Shown here one piece after another: positions 1-7,836 of a stretch of DNA of 38,073 nucleotides. The stretch is from Actinomycetes bacterium (GTDB taxonomy: Bacteria; Actinomycetota; Acidimicrobiia; Acidimicrobiales; JAJYXR01), in contig JAJYXW010000125.1 in NCBI GenBank assembly GCA_021801525.1, forward strand, positions 1 to 38,073, given 5' to 3'. A program made the translations under genes and the position numbers. Each line of letters opens with the position of its first letter. Position 1 is the first letter of the stretch. The notes below the pieces were generated by a model that was given only the letters and a program-made list of their open reading frames with translations, searched no databases and was not told where the DNA came from.

Positions 1-7
1 TGTCCGA

Positions 8-32
8 CCGTCCACCGAGGTGGGCGGTTTTT
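8..32 (+). terminator. Hairpin plus T-run upstream of leuB; terminator or attenuator
   Basis: CCGTCCACC at 8-16 pairs with GGTGGGCGG at 19-27 (one G-T wobble; the innermost pair must open to give a small loop), followed directly by TTTTT at 28-32. This is a classic intrinsic terminator. It lies about 50 nt before the leuB ribosome binding site, so it either ends an upstream transcript or attenuates the leucine/isoleucine operon. The window begins too late to show a leader peptide or T-box. Confidence 0.7.
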
Positions 33-84
33 CATTTCCCGGAGCAGGACCGCAGGTAGCAACCGAACAGTGTGAAGGAGAGGC

Positions 85-1176
85 ATGCACGAAGCGGAGC
101 GCGGGCACGAAGCGGAGCGCGGGCACGAAGCGGAGCGCGGGCACGAAGCGGAGCGCGGGCACAGAGTCGCGGTGATAGGGGGCGACGGCATAGGACCCGA
201 GGTCATCGCCGAAGCCCTGAAGGTGGCAAGCGCCGCGGGCGTTTCTCTCGACACGGTCGCATACGACCTGGGGGCTGCGCGCTACCTGGCGACCGGCGAG
301 GTGCTCCCTGATACGGTGCTCGGTGAGCTTCGGGGCTTCGATGCCATCCTTCTCGGCGCCGTGGGTCCCCCGGTCGGGTCCAACGCGGTGCCGCCAGGCA
401 CGCTCGAGCGGGGCCTGCTGCTCCGGCTTCGCTTCGAGCTCGACCTTTACGTCAACCTGCGCCCTTTCACAGGGCTGGCAGGATCCCCGGCCGAGGGCTG
501 CGACTTCGTGGTGGTGAGGGAGAACACGGAAGGCGCCTATGCAGGGGAAGGTGGCTTCCTCCGGAAGGGCACGCCGCACGAGGTGGCCACGCAGGGATCG
601 GTGAACACGAGGATGGGTGTCGAGCGTTGCGCGCGCTTCGCGTTCGAGCTTGCCGAACGTCGCGAGCGCAGGCGCGTCACGCTCGTCCACAAGACGAACG
701 TCCTCACCTTTTCCGGTGACCTGTGGCAACGAGCGGTGCAGGAGGTGGCAGCCGATCACCAGGGTGTCGAGTGGGACTACAACCATGTCGACGCAGCCTG
801 CATCTACCTGGTCGAGAGGCCCTCTGCCTACGACGTCATCGTGACCGACAACCTGTTCGGCGACATCCTGACGGACCTTGCAGGCGCCTTGTGCGGCGGC
901 ATCGGATTTGCCGCGTCTGCCAACTTGAACCCCGCGAGGACCGGGCCGTCGCTGTTTGAGCCCGTCCATGGTGCAGCGCACGACATAGCGGGCACCGGGC
1001 GGGCAAACCCGCTCGCCGCGATCAGCTCGGCTGCTCTCATGCTCGACCACCTGGGGGAGGCAGCCGCGTCCGCAAGGATATCGAAGGCCGTCGCATCGTA
1101 CCTCGCGTCCCACCCAGTCGGGGCGCCGTTCCCGTCCACTTCCGCCGTCGGTGACGCCATAGCAGAAAGGCTATAG
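85..1176 (+). CDS. leuB: 3-isopropylmalate dehydrogenase
   Basis: Oxidative decarboxylation of 3-isopropylmalate to 2-oxoisocaproate, the NAD-dependent third step of leucine synthesis, in the cytosol. The core begins with [14 protein letters not shown], and also shows [13 protein letters not shown], the VHKTNVL segment, the acidic metal site [15 protein letters not shown] and [15 protein letters not shown] near the C-terminus. At 363 aa the length is normal apart from 26 extra N-terminal residues made of four HEAERG repeats. The ATG at 85 has AAGGAG at 75-80, so the repeat is probably translated; no ATG or GTG lies between the repeat and the core. ilvE follows after 3 nt, so this is an operon. 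Decarboxylating relatives such as tartrate or homoisocitrate dehydrogenase are less likely given ilvE and cimA next door. Confidence 0.93.
   Translation: MHEAERGHEAERGHEAERGHEAERGHRVAVIGGDGIGPEVIAEALKVASAAGVSLDTVAYDLGAARYLATGEVLPDTVLGELRGFDAILLGAVGPPVGSNAVPPGTLERGLLLRLRFELDLYVNLRPFTGLAGSPAEGCDFVVVRENTEGAYAGEGGFLRKGTPHEVATQGSVNTRMGVERCARFAFELAERRERRRVTLVHKTNVLTFSGDLWQRAVQEVAADHQGVEWDYNHVDAACIYLVERPSAYDVIVTDNLFGDILTDLAGALCGGIGFAASANLNPARTGPSLFEPVHGAAHDIAGTGRANPLAAISSAALMLDHLGEAAASARISKAVASYLASHPVGAPFPSTSAVGDAIAERL
88..159 (+). repeat. Four perfect 18-bp tandem repeats in the leuB start region
   Basis: Four identical copies of CACGAAGCGGAGCGCGGG follow the ATG immediately and encode (HEAERG)x4. 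The reading frame is kept because the unit is 18 bp. The copies are exact, which suggests recent expansion or active homogenisation. Confidence 0.95.
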
Positions 1177-1179
1177 AGG

Positions 1180-2109
1180 ATGCCCATAACCCCTACGGAG
1201 AAGATATGGATCGATGGCGAGCTCGTCGCGTGGGAGGAGGCGAACGTGCACGTGCTCACCCACTCGCTTCACTACGGCTCCGGCGTGTTCGAGGGCATAC
1301 GCGCGTACCCGACGCCCGGGGGCGTGGCGGTGTTCAGGCTGGCCGAGCACGTCGAGCGCCTGCTCGCCTCCGCCAAGGTGCTGTTGATAGACGTGCCCTT
1401 CAGCGCCGGGCAGCTTGTCGCGGCCGTGAAGGAGGTGGTGAGGGAGAACGGCCTTTCCGAGGGCTGCTACATACGCCCGATCATCTTTCTCGGCTATGGC
1501 GAGATGGGGCTCAACCCGCTCCCGTGCCCTGTCTCGGTGGCAATTGCGGCGTGGCCGTGGGGGAGCTACCTGGGTGAGGAAGGAGTGGCCAACGGAATTC
1601 GTCTGAAGGTCTCCTCCTGGCAGCGTCACGACCCGAACGCGATGCCCACGGCCGCGAAGATCACCGGCATGTACGTGAACTCCTCTCTCGCGAAGGTCGA
1701 GGCGCTGAAGGCCGGCTACGACGAGGCGGTCATGCTCTCGCCCGACGGGAGGGTGTCGGAGTGTACCGGCGAAAACCTCTTCGTGGTGAAGGGAGGACGC
1801 CTCGTTACCCCGCCCGCCTCATCAGCCGGCGCGCTTGCAGGGATCACCCAGTCCTCGGTCGAGAGCATCGCGGGCGATCTCGGGATCGAGGTGCTCCACG
1901 AGGACCTTCTTCGCACCGATCTCTACCTGGCGGACGAGGCATTCCTCACCGGCACTGCCGCCGAAGTGGTGCCGATCTGCCAGGTGGACGACAGGCTGGT
2001 GGGATCGGGGAAGCCAGGGCCCCTGACCGCCCAGATCCAGCAGATCTACTTCGCCGCAGTGCGCGGCCAGGTGGACCGCTACAAGGACTGGCTCGATCAT
2101 GTCGAATGA
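1180..2109 (+). CDS. ilvE: Branched-chain amino acid aminotransferase
   Basis: PLP enzyme of fold type IV that transaminates the 2-oxo acids of leucine, isoleucine and valine with glutamate. The substrate and cofactor motifs are visible: HYGSGVFEGIRAY near residue 31, the PLP lysine in AAKITGMYVNSSLAKVEA (K160), and the cofactor-phosphate loop SECTGENLFVV. The 309 aa length is typical for the family. The start ATG at 1180 lies 3 nt after the leuB stop, with GAGG just ahead. The 3' end overlaps the proposed cimA start by 11 nt, which suggests translational coupling. Together with leuB and cimA it supplies the terminal steps of leucine and isoleucine synthesis. Confidence 0.93.
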   Translation: MPITPTEKIWIDGELVAWEEANVHVLTHSLHYGSGVFEGIRAYPTPGGVAVFRLAEHVERLLASAKVLLIDVPFSAGQLVAAVKEVVRENGLSEGCYIRPIIFLGYGEMGLNPLPCPVSVAIAAWPWGSYLGEEGVANGIRLKVSSWQRHDPNAMPTAAKITGMYVNSSLAKVEALKAGYDEAVMLSPDGRVSECTGENLFVVKGGRLVTPPASSAGALAGITQSSVESIAGDLGIEVLHEDLLRTDLYLADEAFLTGTAAEVVPICQVDDRLVGSGKPGPLTAQIQQIYFAAVRGQVDRYKDWLDHVE

Positions 2110-3910
2110 CCGGGGGTCCGGCGCGCACGAAGCCGGTGCACACGACGCCGGTTCTCACCGCCCGGGCTCGCACGGCGCTGGTTCGCACGACGCGGATCTC
2201 CCGTCGATGCCGGCGGCAGTGGACATATTCGACACGACGCTCAGGGACGGTTCCCAGCAGGAGGGACTCTCCCTCAGCGTCGACGACAAGCTCCGTGTCG
2301 CCGAGCAGCTCGACCACCTCGGCGTGGCCTACATCGAGGGTGGATGGCCGGGGGCGAACCCGAAGGACGAGGAGTTCTTCGCGCGCGCTCCTGGCGAGCT
2401 GAAGCTCGAGACGGCGACCCTAGTGGCATTCGGGTCTACCCGGCGGGCCGGGGTGGAGGCGAAGGACGACGAGGTGATGCGCCAGCTCCTGAAGGCTGGT
2501 ACCGAGGTCGTTTGCCTGGTAGCCAAGGCTTCCGAGGTCCATGTTCTCGACGCGCTCCGCACGAGCCTCGACGAGGCCCTTGCAATGGCCTACGACTCGG
2601 TCGCCTACCTGCGCTCTCACGGGCTCAGGGTGTTCTTCGACGCGGAGCATTTCTTCGACGGCTATCGGGCGAACCGCGATTTCTCGTTGAAGGTGCTCGC
2701 GGAGGCCGAGCGGGCCGGAGCGGAGACCTTGGTGCTGTGCGACACCAACGGCGGCACCCTCCCGCACGAGGCGGAGCGAATCGTGGCCGAGGTGGCGCGC
2801 AGCTTCGACTGCCAGACAGGGGTGCACTTCCACAACGACTCCGGCTGTGCGGTGGCGAACTCGATCGCAGCGGTGCGTGCAGGGGCAACCCATGTGCAAG
2901 GCTGCGTGAACGGGTACGGGGAGCGCACGGGCAACGCAGACCTCTCTGCGGCAATCCCCAACCTGGCGTTGAAGCTCGACGTCCGGACCATCCCCCCCGA
3001 GCGCCTGGAGCGCCTGACTGCCGTGTCGCATCACATCGCGGAGCTGGTGAACGTGGCGCCGAACCCGCAGCAGCCCTACGTCGGATCGGCTGCCTTCGCC
3101 CACAAGGCGGGCCTGCACACGAGCGCGATCGCCCGCAGGCGCGATGCCTACGAGCACGTGCCTCCCGACGCGGTGGGAAACGGCACGCGCTTCGTGGTTT
3201 CCGAGCTGTCAGGTCGTTCCACGCTGGCCTTCAAGGCCGAGGAGCTCGGGCTCGAGCTCGGAGCGGAGGCCCTCGGCCAGGTTCTCGACGAGCTGAAGGA
3301 CCTCGAGCACCGCGGGTACCACTTCGAGGTGGCCGACGGCTCGCTGGAGCTGTTGCTCCGCCGGGCAGCCGGGTGGAAGCACTCCTTCTTCGAAGCGGAG
3401 TCCTATCGCGTGATCTCCGACCACAACGCCAGGGCAGTCACGGAGGCGACCGTGAAGGTCTGGGTGGGCGACGAACGCCTTCTCTCCACCGCCGAGGGAA
3501 ACGGTCCGGTCAACGCGCTCGACTCCGCGCTGCGCCAGGCGATCGGCAGCCGCTACCCGGAGCTCACCGGTATCCACCTCACCGACTACCGTGTCCGCGT
3601 TCTGAACAGTGATCGCGGGACGGGGGCGGTGACGCGGGTGCTCATCGACTCGACGGACGGGGAGCGCACCTGGACGACCATCGGCGTGTCGGAGAACATC
3701 ATCGACGCGTCCTGGAAGGCGCTCTCCGACTCCATCGTCTACGGTCTGCTCCACGCACGGATGGCGTCCCGGAGCACTTCAGGGGCAACGCTGCCAGCGC
3801 GGCCGGAGCGGGGGGCAGCCCCGCCTGGAGCAGAGCGAGCGCCGGCAGCCGAAGCGCCGATCCCCAATGGGATCCCCGAGGGGGCTCCCGATGGGAACCC
3901 CAATGGCTGA
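2099..3910 (+). CDS. cimA: (R)-citramalate synthase with repeat-rich termini
   Basis: Condenses pyruvate and acetyl-CoA to citramalate, giving a threonine-independent route to 2-oxobutyrate for isoleucine. The catalytic start VDIFDTTLRDGSQQEG (R49, D50), the metal-binding HFHND motif and the NGYGERTGNADL motif place it in the LeuA/CimA DRE-TIM family. The long C-terminal domain of about 150 residues after the TIM barrel and linker fits CimA better than LeuA or homocitrate synthase. The first 37 residues are five 15-bp repeats encoding GAHEA/GSHDA-type units, and the last 16 are four 12-bp units (IPNG IPEG APDG NPNG). An alternative ATG at 2207 would omit the N-terminal array. The neighbours leuB and ilvE support the assignment. 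The substrate is inferred from family and context. Confidence 0.88.
   Translation: MSNDRGSGAHEAGAHDAGSHRPGSHGAGSHDADLPSMPAAVDIFDTTLRDGSQQEGLSLSVDDKLRVAEQLDHLGVAYIEGGWPGANPKDEEFFARAPGELKLETATLVAFGSTRRAGVEAKDDEVMRQLLKAGTEVVCLVAKASEVHVLDALRTSLDEALAMAYDSVAYLRSHGLRVFFDAEHFFDGYRANRDFSLKVLAEAERAGAETLVLCDTNGGTLPHEAERIVAEVARSFDCQTGVHFHNDSGCAVANSIAAVRAGATHVQGCVNGYGERTGNADLSAAIPNLALKLDVRTIPPERLERLTAVSHHIAELVNVAPNPQQPYVGSAAFAHKAGLHTSAIARRRDAYEHVPPDAVGNGTRFVVSELSGRSTLAFKAEELGLELGAEALGQVLDELKDLEHRGYHFEVADGSLELLLRRAAGWKHSFFEAESYRVISDHNARAVTEATVKVWVGDERLLSTAEGNGPVNALDSALRQAIGSRYPELTGIHLTDYRVRVLNSDRGTGAVTRVLIDSTDGERTWTTIGVSENIIDASWKALSDSIVYGLLHARMASRSTSGATLPARPERGAAPPGAERAPAAEAPIPNGIPEGAPDGNPNG
2120..2194 (+). 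repeat. Five degenerate 15-bp tandem repeats at the cimA 5' end
   Basis: The units encode GAHEA, GAHDA, GSHRP, GSHGA and GSHDA. They are diverged at DNA level but keep a His in every unit. They overlap only the cimA frame, since ilvE stops at 2109. Confidence 0.85.
3860..3907 (+). repeat. Four 12-bp tandem repeats ending cimA
   Basis: Units of 12 bp (ATCCCCAATGGG-like) encode IPNG, IPEG, APDG and NPNG immediately before the TGA at 3908. They form a short Pro/Gly tail outside the conserved CimA domain. Confidence 0.8.
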
Positions 3911-3943
3911 GCGAGACGCCCCGTCAGGGCGCGAGGAGGAGCG

Positions 3944-4465
3944 ATGACCCAACCGAGCTACGTCCCCATCGCAGAGGTCGACCAGACGCGTCCTGCTTTG
4001 CGCCTTTCCACGCCGCGGAGCTGGACACAGGCTCGCCCTGCGGAGCTCCTCTCCCCGAAGCGCCCGCGAGGACGCGGCACCGGCGTGCCCGGCCCGGACC
4101 AGGGATATGCAATGCTGCTGGCCCGCCGCTTTTCGGAAAGGCTCGTCCTGGTGGAAGGCGAGGATCCCTCCGACGTGCTCTTGGGCGCGGCGCTCGTAGC
4201 GACGGCTCGCTCGGGCCACTACGGGCGTGCTCCGGTCGCCCGCGACGTGGAGCTGGCTCTCGGCCTGTTCGGGTACCTCTCTCCAGCGCCGGACGAGCTC
4301 GTCGAGTGGCGCCGGTCGAAGTTCGGGGGCATCGCTCACGACTACTCCGCCCAGCGCGAGCTGGTGGACGGGATTCCCGAGGGATCGCTCCTCCTCGACC
4401 CGGGAGAAGCCAAAGGGCGGGCACCCGACGAGTGGCGGGAGCTCCTCGGCGTTTCCGGCGTGTGA
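3944..4465 (+). CDS. Conserved hypothetical protein
   Basis: 173 aa with a strong ribosome binding site (GAGGAGGAG just before ATG 3944), 33 nt after cimA and so probably in the same transcript. The first 50 residues are basic and Pro-rich and include the motif PGPDQGYAMLLARRF. The rest is mostly helical with an ELVEWRRSKFGGIAHDY segment. I recognise this pattern as a conserved actinobacterial protein of unknown function. No signal peptide, membrane helix or catalytic motif is visible. The position between amino acid synthesis and an acyl-CoA dehydrogenase gives no firm clue to its role. Confidence 0.75.
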   Translation: MTQPSYVPIAEVDQTRPALRLSTPRSWTQARPAELLSPKRPRGRGTGVPGPDQGYAMLLARRFSERLVLVEGEDPSDVLLGAALVATARSGHYGRAPVARDVELALGLFGYLSPAPDELVEWRRSKFGGIAHDYSAQRELVDGIPEGSLLLDPGEAKGRAPDEWRELLGVSGV

Positions 4466-4539
4466 GCCAGTCGATACCCGAGATGGCGCCCGAGGAGTCG
4501 TGCCGGCTGCTGCTCGACCACCTGGCAGCCAGCGCCTGA
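4462..4539 (+). CDS. Candidate 25-aa overlapping ORF, or frameshifted C-terminus
   Basis: A GTG at 4462 overlaps the stop of the preceding gene and opens 25 codons reading VSQSIPEMAPEESCRL and so on, ending at TGA 4539. The residue composition looks protein-like. It could be a tiny translationally coupled ORF, the true C-terminus of the upstream gene after a frameshift or sequencing error, or chance. Evidence is thin. Confidence 0.2.
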   Translation: MSQSIPEMAPEESCRLLLDHLAASA

Positions 4540-4588
4540 GAGCTCGGCCGGGGCGGTTTCGCAGAGCCTCGCGATCTGGCGCGAGACT

Positions 4589-5773
4589 GTGCCCATGGAC
4601 GCGCAAGGACGCCTAGCCGATGCTGACATTCCAGGTTTTTTCCTGAGCGATGCCCAGCGGGAGTTCCGCCGGGCTCTTCGCCAGCTTGCCGAAGAGCGGA
4701 TAGCACCCCATGCCGCTCGAGCCGATAGCGAGGCGGCGTATCCGTGGGAGGGGTTCAAGGCCTGCGTCGAGATGGAGCTTCCTGCACTCGGCCTCCCTGT
4801 CGAGTACGGGGGAGCCGGCGCTGACAATGTGACGCAGGCCATCATGGCCGAGGAGCTGGCGAGGGTGTGCGCTTCCACGAGCGTCACCATGCTCATCTCC
4901 AAGCTGGGCATGGTGCCATTGGTCAACTTCGGCTCCGAGGAGCTCAAGCACCGGTACATTCCGAGGGTCGCTTCCGGGGAGGTCCAGGCGAGCTACTGCC
5001 TCTCCGAGGCCGATGCCGGCAGCGACGTCGCGGCCATGCGCTGCCGGGCAGTGCGCGACGGGGACCACTACGTGCTGAGCGGCTCCAAGTACTGGATCAC
5101 CAACGCCGGGATATCCGGTACCTACACCGTGTTCGCGAAGACCGACCCCGAGGCGGGCAACAGGGGGATCTCGTGCTTCTTGGTGGAGGAGGGCTGGGGG
5201 GTGAAGGTGGCGAAGCTCGAGGAGAAGATGGGGCTCCGGGGCAGCCCGACCGGCGAGGTCGTCTTCGACGATGTCAGGGTGCCGGCGTCCAACTTGGTCG
5301 GCAGGGAGGGGGAGGGGTTCAGGATCGCCATGCACACCCTGGACCGCAGCAGGCCGACCATCGGGGCGCAGGCGGTCGGCATAGCCCAGGGCGCGCTCGA
5401 CGCGGCGTCGGCTTACATGAAGGAGCGCAAGGCCTTCGGGCGGCCCATCGCCGATCTGCAGGGGCTCAGGTTCATGGTGGCAGAGATGGCGATGCGGATC
5501 GAGGCCGCCCGTGCCCTCGTGTACCGGGCCTGCTCGGAGATAGACCGGGGCGACCCCGACGGCGAGCTCGGCAGGCTCGGCGCCATGGCGAAGTGCTTCG
5601 CCTCCGACACTGCTATGGCGGTCGCGACCGACGCGGTGCAGCTCCTCGGTGGCTATGGCTACACGAAGGACTTCCCCGTCGAGCGCTTCATGCGCGATGC
5701 AAAGATCACCCAGATCTACGAGGGAACGAACCAGATCCAGCGTGTGGTGATCGCCAAGTCGCTGCTCGGATAG
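4589..5773 (+). CDS. Acyl-CoA dehydrogenase, short-chain/butyryl-CoA type
   Basis: FAD enzyme that introduces the alpha,beta double bond into acyl-CoA, passing electrons to ETF. The family signatures are complete: YCLSEADAGSDVAAM and the WITNAG motif around the FAD site, LLGGYGYTKDFPVERFMRD, and the catalytic glutamate in QIYEGTNQIQ (E378 of 394). The length matches short-chain acyl-CoA dehydrogenases. The start is GTG 4589 or ATG 4595; neither has a clear Shine-Dalgarno. It could equally serve branched-chain amino acid breakdown (isobutyryl/2-methylbutyryl-CoA). No KstR-like site lies upstream, so it is not obviously part of the regulon at 18.5-25.8 kb. Confidence 0.9.
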   Translation: MPMDAQGRLADADIPGFFLSDAQREFRRALRQLAEERIAPHAARADSEAAYPWEGFKACVEMELPALGLPVEYGGAGADNVTQAIMAEELARVCASTSVTMLISKLGMVPLVNFGSEELKHRYIPRVASGEVQASYCLSEADAGSDVAAMRCRAVRDGDHYVLSGSKYWITNAGISGTYTVFAKTDPEAGNRGISCFLVEEGWGVKVAKLEEKMGLRGSPTGEVVFDDVRVPASNLVGREGEGFRIAMHTLDRSRPTIGAQAVGIAQGALDAASAYMKERKAFGRPIADLQGLRFMVAEMAMRIEAARALVYRACSEIDRGDPDGELGRLGAMAKCFASDTAMAVATDAVQLLGGYGYTKDFPVERFMRDAKITQIYEGTNQIQRVVIAKSLLG

Positions 5774-5800
5774 GGCTTCGCGATCCGACCCCGCACTCCC

Positions 5801-7756
5801 TCAGGCGGCTGCGATACCCACTACTGGTGCAGGGAGCACCACGGCTCCCAGTGACCCGTAGAAATGAGGGCCGCCGGAATTGTTACTGCCGAAACTGAAG
5901 ACCCCACCATCCGCGGCGACGAGCCAGTAGCCACCCCCGTCAGGTGTGGCCGCCATGCCGACCACCGGCGCGTTCAGCTTCTGAGATCCCATCGACCCGA
6001 AGAACGACGCATCGCCGAAACTGAAGACCCCACCATCCGCGGCGACGAGCCAGTAGCCACCCCCGTCAGGTGTGGCCGCCATGCCGACCACCGGCGCCGC
6101 GGGAAATGTGCCGGGGGAGAAATGGCCAACGTGCTCGGACGCAGCTCCGAAACCGTACACGTTGGCACCCGCCGTCGTCATCCAGTACCCCGCGGTCGCT
6201 GACGGAGCTTCAGGCGTGACGGCCGGTGAAGCGGCCGAGGGTGGAGAGCTGCCGATAGCACTTTGGGCGACCACGCTGAACGTGTATGCCTGGCCATCCG
6301 TCAGGCCTGTCACGACGGTCCCAGGGGTCGGCGGGGATCCCATAACTGTAGTGCCAGCGCACTGATCACAAGCCGGGGAGACGAGAACCTCGTAGCCGGA
6401 GAGCGTCGCGGCACCATCGCTGAGCGGCGGCTCCCACGAGAGCGATGCCCTTCCATTGTGGGCGACGGATATCACGTCCAATGGAGCCGACGGGACAGTT
6501 TGCGGGCCGTACTCGGCTAGCAGCGGCTGCCCACCGCCCGAACCGTAATATCCCGCTGCGAAACACGCCGTCGTGCTCGGGCACGCTACCGCTGCGAGGG
6601 TGACCGATACCATGGGAGATACCACTGGGAGCAATGGCTCCGACCATGCCGAGCCGTCGAATATCTGAGCAGAGGCTGGCGGTTCGGCGAGGGAGAACTC
6701 GTTCGAGCCCGTCATGCACATGTCGGCGGCCGCGCACGACACGGCCAACAGGGCGCCGGCCGCTGCCGGCGGTGGGCTCGCGATCCAGCCGTAACCCGTA
6801 TAGCGGAGGCTGACCGGGGAATAGGACTGCCCCCCACCGTCGCACTGGCACTGCGTCACCTCGTAGCCGACAGCCAGGCAGCTCGTCGCAGACGCGCACG
6901 AGATCCCGTGGAGGGAATCGGAGCTGCCACCGCTGAGCGGAGGCAACTTCATTTGCGCGCACGAAGATGTGTCGCATGCCAGCGCGAGCACCCCGCCGGC
7001 TGCTGCCGAGCCGACAGCGAAGCACTGCGTCGACGATACGCATGATACGGCATTCGGGAAGTCTCCAGGTATGCCGGAGCCGACCTGTGACCAGGTGGAA
7101 CCGTTGAACGAGATGGCCAAGGAGGAGCCCTGTGCCTGCCCCACCGCGACGCAATGGACGGCGCTGCTGCAGCTGATGGCGTCGAGCGAGGCGCCTGACG
7201 GGCCAGACAGGGTTTCGGTGCTCCACGATCCTGCCGACTCGTGCAGCAGGACTGGAGGGGAGGACGGGCTGCCGAAACCGGCGCTGAGCGTAACCCAGCA
7301 GTCCGCGGCCGCGGGGCAGGAGACACCCGACACTCCGTATCCGTCGGGTCCGGCCGGCAGCACTTGCGTGGACCATGAGGAGCCGTCCCACGAGCTTGCG
7401 ACCGACTGCGCTCCAACCGACGAGCTGCCACCAATCGGGACCTGGTAATCGACTGCCACGCAATAGCTTGGCGAGGCACACGATATGGCTACCTGCGTTC
7501 CGATGCTCGACCGGCTTGGGCTGTAGGGAGTGGCAAAGCTCCAAGCCAGTCCTCCCCCTGCAAGCAGCCGTGGCTCACTTCCGACGCCTCCATGGCGTGG
7601 GCGGCTGTGATGTGGAACCGCTCCGTAAGCCCGGGGAGCGCTGGCACCGATGACGCCCGAGCCAACGACATAGGCCAGTGGCACCGACGCCATCAGGACA
7701 ACAGCTAGGGCGGCGCCTAGGTGGGAGTGGGCGCTCGACTCCCGCTTACAGATCAC
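5801..7756 (-). CDS. Secreted putative beta-propeller, fibronectin III and DGG-repeat protein
   Basis: 651 aa from the GTG at 7756. The frame stays open further upstream but would then run into the 3' end of the next gene. The N-terminus has Lys/Arg followed by a hydrophobic stretch ALAVVLMASVPLAYVVG, a signal peptide or anchor. Next come seven repeats of about 45 residues, each with SC-x5-C-x-AVG (first pair C93/C99) and an SWS-type strand, suggesting a seven-bladed propeller with one disulfide per blade. A fibronectin III domain follows (about 424-519; NGRASLSWEPPLSDG). Three C-terminal repeats of about 42 aa carry GGYWLVAADGGVFSFG and VVGMAATPDG. It is probably extracellular, with a binding or adhesive role; no catalytic motif is visible. 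It is convergent with the acyl-CoA dehydrogenase. Confidence 0.82.
   Translation of the reverse strand: MICKRESSAHSHLGAALAVVLMASVPLAYVVGSGVIGASAPRAYGAVPHHSRPRHGGVGSEPRLLAGGGLAWSFATPYSPSRSSIGTQVAISCASPSYCVAVDYQVPIGGSSSVGAQSVASSWDGSSWSTQVLPAGPDGYGVSGVSCPAAADCWVTLSAGFGSPSSPPVLLHESAGSWSTETLSGPSGASLDAISCSSAVHCVAVGQAQGSSLAISFNGSTWSQVGSGIPGDFPNAVSCVSSTQCFAVGSAAAGGVLALACDTSSCAQMKLPPLSGGSSDSLHGISCASATSCLAVGYEVTQCQCDGGGQSYSPVSLRYTGYGWIASPPPAAAGALLAVSCAAADMCMTGSNEFSLAEPPASAQIFDGSAWSEPLLPVVSPMVSVTLAAVACPSTTACFAAGYYGSGGGQPLLAEYGPQTVPSAPLDVISVAHNGRASLSWEPPLSDGAATLSGYEVLVSPACDQCAGTTVMGSPPTPGTVVTGLTDGQAYTFSVVAQSAIGSSPPSAASPAVTPEAPSATAGYWMTTAGANVYGFGAASEHVGHFSPGTFPAAPVVGMAATPDGGGYWLVAADGGVFSFGDASFFGSMGSQKLNAPVVGMAATPDGGGYWLVAADGGVFSFGSNNSGGPHFYGSLGAVVLPAPVVGIAAA
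5888..6097 (-). repeat. Two identical 84-bp segments, 126 bp apart
   Basis: Positions 5888-5971 and 6014-6097 are identical. They encode the conserved part of two successive 42-residue DGG repeats in the secreted protein. Identity at synonymous positions points to recent duplication or gene conversion. The third, N-terminal unit is diverged. Confidence 0.93.
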
Positions 7757-7836
7757 GAAGGCGACTCTAACTGGTTGACCAGATCGGTTACCCGCGCTCG
7801 GCGAACTGAGCTGTGCCTGCGAGGCGCTCGGACCCT

